A stretch of 64,000 nucleotides of DNA. Origin: Kolteria novifilia (GTDB lineage: Bacteria; Planctomycetota; Planctomycetia; Kolteriales; Kolteriaceae). Made by a program: the position numbers and the translations under genes. Below are positions 45,501 to 55,544 of the stretch, piece by piece. Location: positions 5,146,001-5,210,000 of the forward strand of contig CP036279.1 of NCBI GenBank assembly GCA_007748055.1. The letters are read 5' to 3'. The notes below the pieces were generated by a model. The model worked only from the letters and a program-made list of their open reading frames with translations, was not told the DNA's origin and ran no database searches. Within the stretch, counting starts at the first letter, position 1; each line of letters starts with the position of its first letter.

Positions 45501-48500
45501 GGGCGTCGAGAGCGGCCCCAACCACGTCCCCGATGGACGCAGTGACGACGCGACCGCCGACACCACTTCTCCAGAACTCACCAAGACGGTGATCGCCACC
45601 AACCGGACCGAGACCGACGCCTCGCAGCACGATCCGTCACTCGGGGATGTCGCGGTCGGCGAGGAAGTGACCTACGAGTTGGTCGTCACGCTGCCCGAAG
45701 GGACGAGTCCCAGCCTGGTCGTCACGGACCAACTCCCCTTCACACCCGGCGACGAAGGGGTGCTCGAGTACGTCTCCGCGAGTGTCGTCTCGGTCGGTGC
45801 CAACATCGCCGCGACCAATCCAAACCCCGTCGCCGTGCTGAGTGACGCGAGCTCCGACGGCTTGATCGACACGATCGAGTTCGACTTCGGCAGCACGGTC
45901 AACACCTTCGACAATGTCGCCGACGCCAACGACCAGATCGTCATCCACGTCACCGCCCTGCTCGTCGACGTCTCGCAGAACAGCGACGGCGACGTGCTCG
46001 TCAACGAGGGAACGCTCGACTACGGCAATGGCACGACCACCGCGACCGCCAGCATCGACGTGGTCGAGCCGGAGCTGCAAATCACCAAAACCGCCGACGT
46101 CTCCAGTGCCGACGCCGGCGACACCATCACCTATACCCTGGACATCCATCACCACAGTGGCTCGACGCTCGATGCCTACGACCTGGTGGTCGAGGACTTG
46201 ATCGACGATCCGAACCTCATCCTCGTCTCGGGTTCGGTCACCACCGACCGTGGCGTGATCGTCATCGGCAACGGCCCTTCGGACACGACGATTCAAGTTG
46301 ACGTGCCCCAACTCGACCTCGGCGACACCATCCAGATCACCTATGAAGTGACCGTCGGCCCCGGAGCCCAGCCGGGCGTCATCCTCGAGAACACCGCGAC
46401 GCTCGACTGGGACAACCTCTCCGGACCAGGCGGTCGCTCGGGGAATTCGCAGAACACCGAGGAGGTCAGCGGCGCCACGCCCGAGCTAGAGAAGACCGTC
46501 GTCGCCACGTCCGTCTCCAACACCGCTCAAGGTGAGAACGATCCGAGCATCGAAGACCTCGCGATCGGCGAGACCGTCACCTACCGGATCGTCGCGACGA
46601 TCCCCGAGGGAACCGACAGCAACGTCACCATCCAGGACGTTCTGCCGAGTTCCGCCGGCCTGCTCGAGTTCGCCTCGCTCAGTCCTCTTTCGGTGACGAT
46701 CGTCTCGATCGGTGCGAACCTGGTGGCCGACAACCCGAACCCGACGCCAACGCTGTCGACAACCAATCGGGCCGACGACACCGTCCGTTGGTCCTTCGGA
46801 AACATCATCAACAATCCGGACCAACAAGTCACCGACGATGACCGCATCATCCTCGAGGTGACCGCGATCGTCGTCGACGACGCCGCCAACCAGGGTGGTG
46901 TCGTCCTCGTCAACACGGCGTCCTACACCAACGACTTTGCCACCATCGACGCCTCCGCCGAGGTCGAGATCGTCGCGCCGCTCCTCAACCTGGCCAAGAC
47001 GGGCGACCGGACCGAGACCGATGCCGGCGACGTCGTCACCTACACCTTGACGCTCGACCACGCCGACGCGTCGACGCAGGACGCCTTCGACGTCCGCATC
47101 ACCGACCTGCTTTCCGATCCGGGACTCACGCTCGTGGCCGGTTCGGTCACGACGTCCGCCGGAACGATCAACCAAGGAAACAACGGCGGCGATACCGCGA
47201 TCAAGGTCCTCGTCGACGAACTCCTTCTTGGAGAAACAGTCACCATCACCTACGAGGCGGTCGTCGCCAATTCCGTCCAGCCCGGTCAAACGATCACCAA
47301 TGACGCCGACGTCGCCTGGTTCTCCATCTCCGGTGGCGGACGTCAAGGAGACGCGACCGACAGCCACAGTGTCGACGCGGCTGGCGTCGAGTTCACCAAA
47401 TCGGTCTTCTCCACATCGCTGACCGAAACGGGCCAGGGCCAACACGACCCGAGTATCGAGGATGTCGCCGTCGGCGAAGAGGTCACCTTTGAACTCGTCG
47501 TGACGCTCCCCGAGGGAATGATCGACGATGTCACCATCACCGATCTCTTGCCTTCGGCTCCCGGCGTGCTCGAGTTCGTCTCCGCGAGTGTCGTCCGCGT
47601 CGGCAGCCAGCTCGGCCCCGATGTCAGCGGCACCGCCTTCGTGCTCTCGACGACCAATCGCACCGACGACACCATCACTTGGGACTTCGGCGACCTCGTC
47701 AACACGCCCGACAACGTCAGTGATCCCGAGGACCAGATCGTCCTGCACGTCACCGCCCTCGTCGCCAATGATCCGTCCAACGCCGACGGCGACCAACTGA
47801 CCAACACCGCCACCTACGCCGACGCGCTGACCAGCGCGGTCGACACCGCCGACGTCGAAGTGGTCGAACCGAAACTGCACATCGACAAGACGTCGACCGT
47901 CACCCTCGCCGATGCCGGCGACATCGTGACCTATGAAGTGACGATCAGCCATACGGCAGCGTCGAGCTCCGCCGCCTACGACTTGACCATCATCGACGAC
48001 TTGCTCGCCTCGCAAGGGACCGACAAGCTCAACCTCGTCGCCGGCTCGGTCACCACCTCGCAAGGCACCATCCAAACCGGCAACGGTGTCGGCGACGGGA
48101 CCATCGAAATCGCCGTGCCCGTCTACGAACTTGGCGACGCCCCGATCGTCATCACCTACCAGGCTCAACTGAACAACTCGGTCAACCCCGCCGGGGACAC
48201 GGTGGTCAACACCGCCGAAGTCGGTTACGCCAGCACTCCCGACGCCAACGGTCGAACCGACAACTCCGACGACAACCACACGATCAGCATCCCCCAGACC
48301 ACGGTCCAGATCGCCAAAGCCGTCTTCTCCACCTCCGCGACGGAAACCGACTCGAGCCGGTTCGACCCGGCCATCCCCGACGTCACGATCGGTGAAGTCG
48401 TCACCTACCGCGTGACCACCACGTTGCCACACGGCACTTACGCCAATCCGGTGATCATCGCCGATCTCTTGCCAAGTCTCTTCTCGATCGTCGATGTCGC

Positions 48501-51500
48501 GAGCGACGTCCGGGTCGTCAGCGTCGGCGACGCCATCACGCTGTCGGCACCGATCGACATCGTCGGCGACGACACCAACATCGACGGCTTCACCGATTCC
48601 TTCATCGCCACCATCCAGGTCGACTCGGTCGACGCCCTCACCCCCGGACGTCCCATCGACGATGACCAGATCGTCTTCGAGATCGACGCGTTGGTCCTCG
48701 ACGTCGTCGCCAACGCCGACGGTGACCTCAAAACCAACGAAGCAACCGTCGAGTTCGCCGGGACCTCCGACAGCGCCACCGCCGACGTCGAGATCGTCGA
48801 ACCCAACCTCGACCTCGAGAAGATCGTCACCAGCACCACCGGCGATGGTGTCATCGACTACCAGATCACCTTCGTCAACACTGGGGAGATGGCGGCTTAC
48901 GACGTCTTGCTCACCGACTTGATGCCGGCCGGACTCACCCTCGATCCAGCAAGCGTCACCGTCTCCACCCAGGGCGGCGTCACCACGCCCGACGTCAACG
49001 CCGACCCGAGTCAGTTCACCGTCGCCATCGCCGAGGTGCCGCTCAACGGGATGGTCACGATCGACTTCACCACGACCGTCGCCAACGGCACCGTTCCCGT
49101 CAACAACGCCAACTTGGTCTACTCCAATCTCTCCGGTGCCGAAGCCAACGAACGCGAATACAACACCGCCGACGATGTCGCCGTCGCCGCGATCGGCGAC
49201 ACCATTTTCCTCGATCGCGACGGCGACCAGGTCCAGGATGCCGACGAGCCCGGCATCGCGGGGGTCACCGTCACCCTCGTCGACCCCGGCCCCAACGGAA
49301 CCTTCGGCGACGGCGACGACATCTCCGTCGTCACCACGACCGACGCGAACGGGGAATACTCCTTCGTCGGTCTGCCCGCCGGCGACTACCGCGTCACGCC
49401 GAGCGGTCTTCCGGCCGGACTGACCCAGACCTTTGAGATTGACGATCCCGGTCCCGCGAATCTCGACGGCACCTCGGAGATCACCTTCGCCGCCGACACT
49501 ATCCGAGGCGATGTCGACTTCGGTTACCAGGGAGCCGCCTCCGTCGGCGACTACGTTTGGTTCGACTTTGATGGCGACGGCGTCCAAGACGGCGACGAAC
49601 CCGGACTCGCGAATGTCGTGGTCGAGTTGGTTTGGACCCAGTCGGACGGTTCGACCTTCACCTTCGAAACGACCACCGATGCAGACGGCGGCTACCTTTT
49701 CGACAACCTCCCCGCGGGACAGTACACCGTGCGGGTCGCTCCGACCACGCTTCCCGCCGACCTCGACGTTCCCAGTGCCGACCCCGATGGCGGCGATGAC
49801 CATGAAGCGTCCTTCGTCCTCGCCGCCGACGAGGAGAACCTCGACCAGGACTTTGGCTATGTCGGTCCTTTCACCCTCGGCGACTTTGTCTGGAACGACC
49901 TCAATGGGGACGGCATTCAAGACGCGGGCGAACCGGGACTCGCGGGCATCGACGTCGAGGTGCGGTTCGCGGGCCTCGATGGAATCCTCAACACCGCCGA
50001 CGACCTCGTCCGTTCAACCACGACACTCCCCGACGGCTCCTACGAGTTCATCGACCTCGTCCCCGGAGACTACGTCATCGAGATCGACGCCAGCGACCTG
50101 CCTGGCGGCATGACTCCGACCGCCGACACCGACGACGCCGCCGCGGTGATCGACGGCATCGCCAACATCACCCTCGCGACCGATCGCACCGACATCGACT
50201 TCGGCTTCACCGGCACCGGCAGCATTGGCGACTTCCTCTGGAACGACGTCAATGGCGACGGCATCCAAGACAGCGGTGAACCGGGACTACCCGGCGTCAC
50301 CATCGACCTGAGTTGGGCCGGCCAAGACGGCATCCAGGGCAATGATGACGATGTCGTCTTCCAAACCACGACCGACCAGAACGGCAACTACACATTCACC
50401 AACCTGCCCGAGGGCAACTACGTCGTCGATGTCGACGAGGCGACCCTCCCCGGCAACCTTGGACTCACCACCGCCAGCGATCCGGTGACCGTCGATCTCA
50501 CCCCCGGCGAGGGCTACACCGACGCCGACTTCGGCTACATCGGTGACGTCACCATCGGCGATCGCGTCTGGCACGACCGCGATGGCGACGGTATCGAGGA
50601 CGCCGACGAGACCGGACTGCCCGGCGTCACCGTGAGTCTCACCTGGTTCGGCGCCGACGGCGTTCTGGGCGGTGGCGACGACACCACCTACGAGCGGATC
50701 ACCGACGCCGATGGCAACTACCTCTTCGACGGACTCCCCGAGGGCGACTTCCAAGTCTCCGTCGACGCCTCCTCGCTCCCGGCCGACCTCGCGCTCACGA
50801 CCAGCAACGACCCGAGCCTCCTCTCCCTCTCAGCCGGCGGCTCCGACCTTGACGTCGACTTCGGTTACCAGGGTGCCGCCTCCATCGGCGACTTCCTCTG
50901 GTTCGACTTCAACGCCGACGGCATCCAAGACGCCGGAGAGCCGGGCATCCCGAACGTCGCTGTCTCGATCGAGTGGACCAAGAGCGACGGCTCGACCTTC
51001 ACCTTCGAAACGACCACCGACGCCGACGGCGGCTACCTGGTCGACAACCTTGTCGAAGGCGACTACACCGTCACCATCGACACCACGACACTGCCCTCCG
51101 GGCTGAGCGTCATCACCGCCGATCCCAATGGTGGTGACGACAGTGTCTCGGCGCTGACGTTGGCCTCCAACGTAGACAACCTCGATCAGGACTTCGGCTA
51201 TTCCGGCACCCTCTCGATCGGCGACTTCGTCTGGTACGACCTCAACGGGGACGGCATTCAAGACACGGGCGAACCGGGACTCGCGGGCATTACCGTCGAC
51301 CTCGTCTTCACCGGCTTCGACGGCATCCTCGGTAACGCCGACGACGTCCTCATCACGACGACCACCGACGCCAACGGTAACTATTCCTTTGAGAACCTGC
51401 CCGAAGGCGACTACGAGATCACGGTCGACGCCAGCGACCTGCCTGGCGGCATGACTCCGACCGCCGACACCGACGACGCCGCCGCGGTGATCGACGGCAT

Positions 51501-54500
51501 CGCCAACATCACCCTCGCGACCGATCGCACCGACATCGACTTCGGCTTCACCGGCACCGGCAGCATTGGCGACTTCCTCTGGAACGACGTCAATGGCGAC
51601 GGCATCCAAGACAGCGGTGAACCGGGACTACCCGGCGTCACCATCGACCTGAGTTGGGCCGGCCAAGACGGCATCCAGGGCAATGATGACGATGTCGTCT
51701 TCCAAACCACGACCGACCAGAACGGCAACTACACATTCACCAACCTGCCCGAGGGCAACTACGTCGTCGATGTCGACGAGGCGACCCTCCCCGGCAACCT
51801 TGGACTCACCACCGCCAGCGATCCGGTGACCATCGATCTCACCCCCGGCGAGGGCTACACCGACGCCGACTTCGGCTACATCGGTGACGTCACCATCGGC
51901 GATCGCGTCTGGCACGACCGCGATGGCGACGGTATCGAGGACGCCGACGAGACCGGACTGCCCGGCGTCACCGTGAGTCTCACCTGGTTCGGCGCCGACG
52001 GCGTTCTGGGCGGTGGCGACGACACCACCTACGAGCGGATCACCGACGCCGATGGCAACTACCTCTTCGACGGACTCCCCGAGGGCGACTTCCAAGTCTC
52101 CGTCGACGCCTCCTCGCTCCCGGCCGACCTCGCGCTCACGACCAGCAACGACCCGAGCCTCCTCTCCCTCTCAGCCGGCGGCGACGACCTTGACGTCGAC
52201 TTCGGTTACCAGGGTGCCGCCTCCATCGGCGACTTCCTCTGGTTCGACTTCAACGCCGACGGCATCCAAGACGCCGGAGAGCCGGGCATCCCGAACGTCG
52301 CTGTCTCGATCGAGTGGACCAAGAGCGACGGCTCGACCTTCACCTTCGAAACGACCACCGACGCCGACGGCGGCTACCTGGTCGACAACCTTGTCGAAGG
52401 CGACTACACCGTCACCATCGACACCACGACACTGCCCGCCGACTTGCAGGTGCCCAGCTTCGATCCCGACGGCGGCGACGACAACCAATCGTCACTCTCG
52501 ATCGGCTCGCAAGAGGAGAACCTCGACCAGGACTTTGGCTACCTCGGCCCCTATACCCTGGGTGACTCCGTCTGGTTCGACGTCAACGGCGATGGCGTCC
52601 AGGATGCTGATGAGCCGGGACTCGCGGGCATTGGCATCGAACTCGTCTACGCCGGCTTCGACGGCATCCTCGGCAACGACGACGACCTGACGCTGTCGAC
52701 CACGACCGATTCCGAGGGCAACTACCTCTTTGAAGGGCTTACCTCGGGCAAGTACCAGATCATCGTTCAGACGGCCGATCTTCCCCTTGGCGTGGAAGTC
52801 ACCGCCGACACCGACGACTCGGCAGTCGCTCTCGACGGCATCGCCAACATCACCCTCGCGACCGATCGCACCGACATCGATTTCGGCTTCACCGGCACCC
52901 GCAGCATTGGCGACTTCGTCTGGCTCGACATCAACGGCGACGGCAACCAAGACGACGGGGAACCGGGCATCTCCGGCGTGTCGGTCGATCTCGTCTTCGT
53001 CGGCCAGGACGGTACTTTCGGCACGGCCGATGACGTCTCCTACCGGACGACGACCGACCAGGAAGGGAGCTACCTCTTCGACCAACTCGCCGCTGGAGAC
53101 TTCCGCGTCGAGGTCGTCAGCTCGAGTCTTCCCGATGGTGTCACACTCACGACGAACAACGAACCCCTCCGCGTCGACCTCGAGGCGGGAGAGGACTACC
53201 TCGCGGCCGATTTCGGCTTTCAGGGCGAGGGCGCGATCGGCGACTTCGTCTGGCTCGATCGGAACGGAGACGGGATCCAAGATCCCCAGGAACCGGGCCT
53301 GCCCGGCGTGGTCGTCGAACTGGTCTGGTTCGGCGCCGACGGGATCGCCGGCAGTGGGGACGACGCCACGTTCGAGCTATCGACCGGTCCCGGCGGCGAG
53401 TACACCTTCACCGGCCTGCCCGAGGGTGACTACCGCGTCGCGATCGACGCGACCACTCTGCCAGCCGGGGTGACGCTGACGACCGCCAACGACCCGACGG
53501 AACTGACGCTTCCCGCCGGGACGATCAATCGCGACGTCGACTTCGGCTACCAAGGCCAAGGGATCGTGGGCGACGTCATCTGGTTCGACGTCGATGGCGA
53601 TGGAATCCAGGATGCGGGCGAACCCGGCTTGGCCGATGTCCCGGTCACGCTGGAGTGGACGATGTCGGACGGGTCGACCTTCGTCTTTGAAACCACGACC
53701 GACGCCGATGGGCAATACGTCTTTGATGGCTTGGTCGAAGGTGACTATGTTGTTCGCGTTGACGCTCAGAGCTTGCCGACCGGCATCAGCGACCCGACGG
53801 CCGATCCCGACGGCGGGGTTACCCACGAGTCGCGACTCACGCTGCGGGTCGGCCAAAGCGACTTGGACCAGGACTTTGGCTACACCGGCGGCGGATCCAT
53901 CGGCGATCTCGTCTGGGTCGACACCAACGCCGACGGCATCGTCTCGGCGAACGAGACCGGACTGGGTGGCGTCGACATCACCCTGCGATGGAGTGGCTTC
54001 GACAACGTTCTGGGGACCGATGATGACACGATCTTAACCACCACGACCGACGCCCAGGGCGCGTATCAGTTCGACAACCTCGCTCCGGGCGTCTACAGCA
54101 TCGTCGTCGACCTCGAGACGGTCCCAGCGACGATGTCGGCGACCTACGATCTCACCGGGCCGGTCGACGGCGAAGCTCAGATCACGCTCCAAAACGGCGA
54201 GAGCAACCTCGTCGTCGACTTTGGCTTCGCCGAGGAGATCGTCGAGCTTCCCACGCCAACGCCGCTTGAGCCAGGCCTTCCAACACCTGTCGCTCCCGAG
54301 AATCCGACGCCAGTGGTTCCGGGAACTCCGACGCCAATCATCCCGCCCACGCCGCTGGTTCCGGGCAATCCGTCGACGCCGACGCCGGTCTTCCCAACGG
54401 GCACGCCCGACCTTCCGGTGGGGATTGTGGCGACGCCGCCCACGGTGGCGCGAACGGAGACATTCGTGGCGCGTCGCGATCGTTTCCGCTCCGCGGACGA

Positions 54501-55266
54501 CCTTCGCGGGACGGCCAAGCTCTCGGGATATGTCTACGTCGATCTGAATAAGGATGGACAACGCGACGCCGACGAGCCGGGCATCGCGGGCGTGCAACTC
54601 GTCCTCAACGGCAGCGCGATCCGCACCGCGGTCACCGATCAGGACGGCCGCTTCACGTTCCAGGACTTGCCCGCCGGCGATTTCCGCCTTCGGGAACTTC
54701 AGCCGAGTGGCTACGTCGACGGAAAGGACCGCATCGGTGATCAAGGGGGTAAGGACGATGGCGGCGATACCCTGCTCGACATCAGCCTGCGTCAAGGCCA
54801 ACACGGGCAGTACAACAACTTCGGGGAGTTCGAACCCGATCGGTTCGTGAACGCTTCGGACGTCAACTTCCGCATGCAGGGCGTCGGCACGGAGCCGACC
54901 ACCGAGGCCGCCGAGGAAGGCGAAGGGTCGTCCAAGAGCGAGTCGGGCGAGAAGCCCTCCAACGAGGACACTCCCCAGGATGCGAGCGATCCTCAGGAGA
55001 CCATCGACTCGACGGGCGAGCCGACCAACGAGCAAGAGAGTCCAACTTCAGATGACACCGATTTGTCACTGCGATGGCCGGAACTCAACGCGTTCGACTT
55101 CGACGAGGAACTCTCGACCGCGCTCACCGACATCGTCATGGGCGAAGATGACTCTGAAGGCCTTTCTCCCAGCGGCACGCTCGCGCTGTGCGTCGCCGGC
55201 TTGGCCACGCTTCACGCCCGCAATGGAATGAAGAAAAAGGACGAGTCCTCGAAGACGTCGATCTAG
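42502..55266 (+). CDS. Giant surface protein with DUF11 and SdrD_B repeats
   Basis: About 4254 residues. An Arg/Lys-rich leader ends in the LEPR-XLL-like motif DCLEDRLAPA (39-48), which marks exported giant proteins of planctomycetes. From about 230 to 2215 are tandem DUF11-type beta domains in longer repeats. From about 2230 to 3911 are fifteen SdrD_B (Cna_B-like) domains, each starting like IGDFVWxDxNGDGIQDxGEPG, a Ca-binding Asp-rich loop. A Pro/Thr-rich linker (3914-3990) leads to a sixteenth SdrD_B domain, an acidic Ser/Glu tail and a short hydrophobic helix with KKK that may anchor it. It is likely a Ca-stabilised stalk or adhesin. ATG 42502 or 42514 may be used; the longer frame needs a TTG at 42460. 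Confidence 0.92.
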   Translation: MNKPMLSSFTSKRRPQHRIASTKRAFFPSPARRQFPSFDCLEDRLAPAADPITSISAIGDTFIGDAVEFSVTFDNQPNADPGSDVGYGPFVDIFLPTSGGDGDGDGLSFDTATYLGTDITTFTFTYDGVNRIEHPLATNPDGSPLEIDPSSFGYQEGDQFVVLQLPFGSFTGDQPPAPIVVSAQLSELANLNTPLEVGTRGGFQFGLDPLDNPATDSTIAADTLATSTVNPTIITLTKSNDAPESETATGPNFPRRFRLDVDIADGQTLGVAGDPSNDFVLTDYLPNNIQYLRVVDGSPGYSVDQEPSLTGPSSAPDNELIVSWDSINSDVFVEFEFYVPLEDANGDRVLSPTTGASNISENEAEAEGLWTPIDTDDAPEVATATDTDTLVDRSIAIQKTSSIVVDNGVEGLSPTDVLEYTIRFQVSDYFAFDDVQIIDTLTDGQTLDMSFAPVLTYIEHGDSDTQAFDQSDPTVVNTNGDIETTYANYVVNERFGSNPGSDGATEITFDVAGLLGSGAFATHDSRLLGGLIPTTGVGAGNEPDDADFDAGATTGVLTFRSIVNEAYRIDFPSGDAPLDSGDRIGNDVTIEGDVLDNEDATTPTGGTAVDTSSVELTIVDGALTKKIYAHQDSNAASPVILPAGYSDPEEADPSTLYVVKPGDLLTYRLTATMSITDVEQLTLEDFLPLPIFDATSISTTFDASVDAIVPGEGQAKYGPLDTFSEIYDRDPGAGVINTPEIVIDPLANSVSFVFGDFNTDDLEPRVVDILFTVRVSEDPFADNLALTNQVQRSEQTTQEETLTSTDIIQVTLSEPDVEITKGIVSSSKASAEYSLPQVGPSGVTWADPGTSGTPFTNTVHSDGLAAAPVDSDISDLDAGDLVRFAIVVENQGSSTNGAFDVTIADTLPTGFEVPPGGLNFSVVDGAGNPLAFTELDGGSGQGLDLFGSGIRLDDGSAGSLAGADPTSGRNIAVITYDLRVADVAEVESVLTNTATLANYAGVESGPNHVPDGRSDDATADTTSPELTKTVIATNRTETDASQHDPSLGDVAVGEEVTYELVVTLPEGTSPSLVVTDQLPFTPGDEGVLEYVSASVVSVGANIAATNPNPVAVLSDASSDGLIDTIEFDFGSTVNTFDNVADANDQIVIHVTALLVDVSQNSDGDVLVNEGTLDYGNGTTTATASIDVVEPELQITKTADVSSADAGDTITYTLDIHHHSGSTLDAYDLVVEDLIDDPNLILVSGSVTTDRGVIVIGNGPSDTTIQVDVPQLDLGDTIQITYEVTVGPGAQPGVILENTATLDWDNLSGPGGRSGNSQNTEEVSGATPELEKTVVATSVSNTAQGENDPSIEDLAIGETVTYRIVATIPEGTDSNVTIQDVLPSSAGLLEFASLSPLSVTIVSIGANLVADNPNPTPTLSTTNRADDTVRWSFGNIINNPDQQVTDDDRIILEVTAIVVDDAANQGGVVLVNTASYTNDFATIDASAEVEIVAPLLNLAKTGDRTETDAGDVVTYTLTLDHADASTQDAFDVRITDLLSDPGLTLVAGSVTTSAGTINQGNNGGDTAIKVLVDELLLGETVTITYEAVVANSVQPGQTITNDADVAWFSISGGGRQGDATDSHSVDAAGVEFTKSVFSTSLTETGQGQHDPSIEDVAVGEEVTFELVVTLPEGMIDDVTITDLLPSAPGVLEFVSASVVRVGSQLGPDVSGTAFVLSTTNRTDDTITWDFGDLVNTPDNVSDPEDQIVLHVTALVANDPSNADGDQLTNTATYADALTSAVDTADVEVVEPKLHIDKTSTVTLADAGDIVTYEVTISHTAASSSAAYDLTIIDDLLASQGTDKLNLVAGSVTTSQGTIQTGNGVGDGTIEIAVPVYELGDAPIVITYQAQLNNSVNPAGDTVVNTAEVGYASTPDANGRTDNSDDNHTISIPQTTVQIAKAVFSTSATETDSSRFDPAIPDVTIGEVVTYRVTTTLPHGTYANPVIIADLLPSLFSIVDVASDVRVVSVGDAITLSAPIDIVGDDTNIDGFTDSFIATIQVDSVDALTPGRPIDDDQIVFEIDALVLDVVANADGDLKTNEATVEFAGTSDSATADVEIVEPNLDLEKIVTSTTGDGVIDYQITFVNTGEMAAYDVLLTDLMPAGLTLDPASVTVSTQGGVTTPDVNADPSQFTVAIAEVPLNGMVTIDFTTTVANGTVPVNNANLVYSNLSGAEANEREYNTADDVAVAAIGDTIFLDRDGDQVQDADEPGIAGVTVTLVDPGPNGTFGDGDDISVVTTTDANGEYSFVGLPAGDYRVTPSGLPAGLTQTFEIDDPGPANLDGTSEITFAADTIRGDVDFGYQGAASVGDYVWFDFDGDGVQDGDEPGLANVVVELVWTQSDGSTFTFETTTDADGGYLFDNLPAGQYTVRVAPTTLPADLDVPSADPDGGDDHEASFVLAADEENLDQDFGYVGPFTLGDFVWNDLNGDGIQDAGEPGLAGIDVEVRFAGLDGILNTADDLVRSTTTLPDGSYEFIDLVPGDYVIEIDASDLPGGMTPTADTDDAAAVIDGIANITLATDRTDIDFGFTGTGSIGDFLWNDVNGDGIQDSGEPGLPGVTIDLSWAGQDGIQGNDDDVVFQTTTDQNGNYTFTNLPEGNYVVDVDEATLPGNLGLTTASDPVTVDLTPGEGYTDADFGYIGDVTIGDRVWHDRDGDGIEDADETGLPGVTVSLTWFGADGVLGGGDDTTYERITDADGNYLFDGLPEGDFQVSVDASSLPADLALTTSNDPSLLSLSAGGSDLDVDFGYQGAASIGDFLWFDFNADGIQDAGEPGIPNVAVSIEWTKSDGSTFTFETTTDADGGYLVDNLVEGDYTVTIDTTTLPSGLSVITADPNGGDDSVSALTLASNVDNLDQDFGYSGTLSIGDFVWYDLNGDGIQDTGEPGLAGITVDLVFTGFDGILGNADDVLITTTTDANGNYSFENLPEGDYEITVDASDLPGGMTPTADTDDAAAVIDGIANITLATDRTDIDFGFTGTGSIGDFLWNDVNGDGIQDSGEPGLPGVTIDLSWAGQDGIQGNDDDVVFQTTTDQNGNYTFTNLPEGNYVVDVDEATLPGNLGLTTASDPVTIDLTPGEGYTDADFGYIGDVTIGDRVWHDRDGDGIEDADETGLPGVTVSLTWFGADGVLGGGDDTTYERITDADGNYLFDGLPEGDFQVSVDASSLPADLALTTSNDPSLLSLSAGGDDLDVDFGYQGAASIGDFLWFDFNADGIQDAGEPGIPNVAVSIEWTKSDGSTFTFETTTDADGGYLVDNLVEGDYTVTIDTTTLPADLQVPSFDPDGGDDNQSSLSIGSQEENLDQDFGYLGPYTLGDSVWFDVNGDGVQDADEPGLAGIGIELVYAGFDGILGNDDDLTLSTTTDSEGNYLFEGLTSGKYQIIVQTADLPLGVEVTADTDDSAVALDGIANITLATDRTDIDFGFTGTRSIGDFVWLDINGDGNQDDGEPGISGVSVDLVFVGQDGTFGTADDVSYRTTTDQEGSYLFDQLAAGDFRVEVVSSSLPDGVTLTTNNEPLRVDLEAGEDYLAADFGFQGEGAIGDFVWLDRNGDGIQDPQEPGLPGVVVELVWFGADGIAGSGDDATFELSTGPGGEYTFTGLPEGDYRVAIDATTLPAGVTLTTANDPTELTLPAGTINRDVDFGYQGQGIVGDVIWFDVDGDGIQDAGEPGLADVPVTLEWTMSDGSTFVFETTTDADGQYVFDGLVEGDYVVRVDAQSLPTGISDPTADPDGGVTHESRLTLRVGQSDLDQDFGYTGGGSIGDLVWVDTNADGIVSANETGLGGVDITLRWSGFDNVLGTDDDTILTTTTDAQGAYQFDNLAPGVYSIVVDLETVPATMSATYDLTGPVDGEAQITLQNGESNLVVDFGFAEEIVELPTPTPLEPGLPTPVAPENPTPVVPGTPTPIIPPTPLVPGNPSTPTPVFPTGTPDLPVGIVATPPTVARTETFVARRDRFRSADDLRGTAKLSGYVYVDLNKDGQRDADEPGIAGVQLVLNGSAIRTAVTDQDGRFTFQDLPAGDFRLRELQPSGYVDGKDRIGDQGGKDDGGDTLLDISLRQGQHGQYNNFGEFEPDRFVNASDVNFRMQGVGTEPTTEAAEEGEGSSKSESGEKPSNEDTPQDASDPQETIDSTGEPTNEQESPTSDDTDLSLRWPELNAFDFDEELSTALTDIVMGEDDSEGLSPSGTLALCVAGLATLHARNGMKKKDESSKTSI
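50084..51096 (+). repeat. In-frame 1013-bp duplication, copy A
   Basis: This segment recurs at 51425-52437, offset 1341 bp (447 codons), with only three base differences by my line-by-line comparison. It covers nearly three SdrD_B domains; the duplicated period spans four. Confidence 0.9.
51425..52437 (+). repeat. In-frame 1013-bp duplication, copy B
   Basis: Second copy of 50084-51096. The differences are one GTC to ATC change and a TCC to GAC codon. Other SdrD_B repeats in the gene differ much more, so this duplication is recent or kept uniform by gene conversion. Confidence 0.9.
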
Positions 55267-55544
55267 CCGCGACGCTCCGTGGAACAAAGACGATCCGACG
55301 TGTCGAGAAATTGTTCTGTTTGGAGGAATTTCGGAGAGGAATCGGACCTTATTCGCTCGAAAGATGCGTTCTCTTGTCGATTTCGATCCCAAATCGGGGA
55401 GTCCGCTTGTCCCCAAACGGCTCCCTCCACATCGAATCCGGCGCCGCCGACCAAGAAGTGGCGAGTAGCCATTCGGAATCTCACCGCGAGTTGCTACGAT
55501 CGCGGGTTGGACGGGATTCCGAACGGCGGGCAACGAGATCCGGC

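Noticed and set aside
42928-49920. Very long minus-strand open frames (900 and 1144 codons) opposite the giant gene
   Set aside because: They are antisense to well-defined DUF11 and SdrD_B repeats, have low-complexity composition and arise from the Asp/Thr-rich, high-GC codon pattern of the plus strand.
55267-55544. Small gene between the giant gene and dxs
   Set aside because: Open frames here are short, overlap on both strands and lack ribosome sites; the sequence is less GC-rich and looks non-coding.
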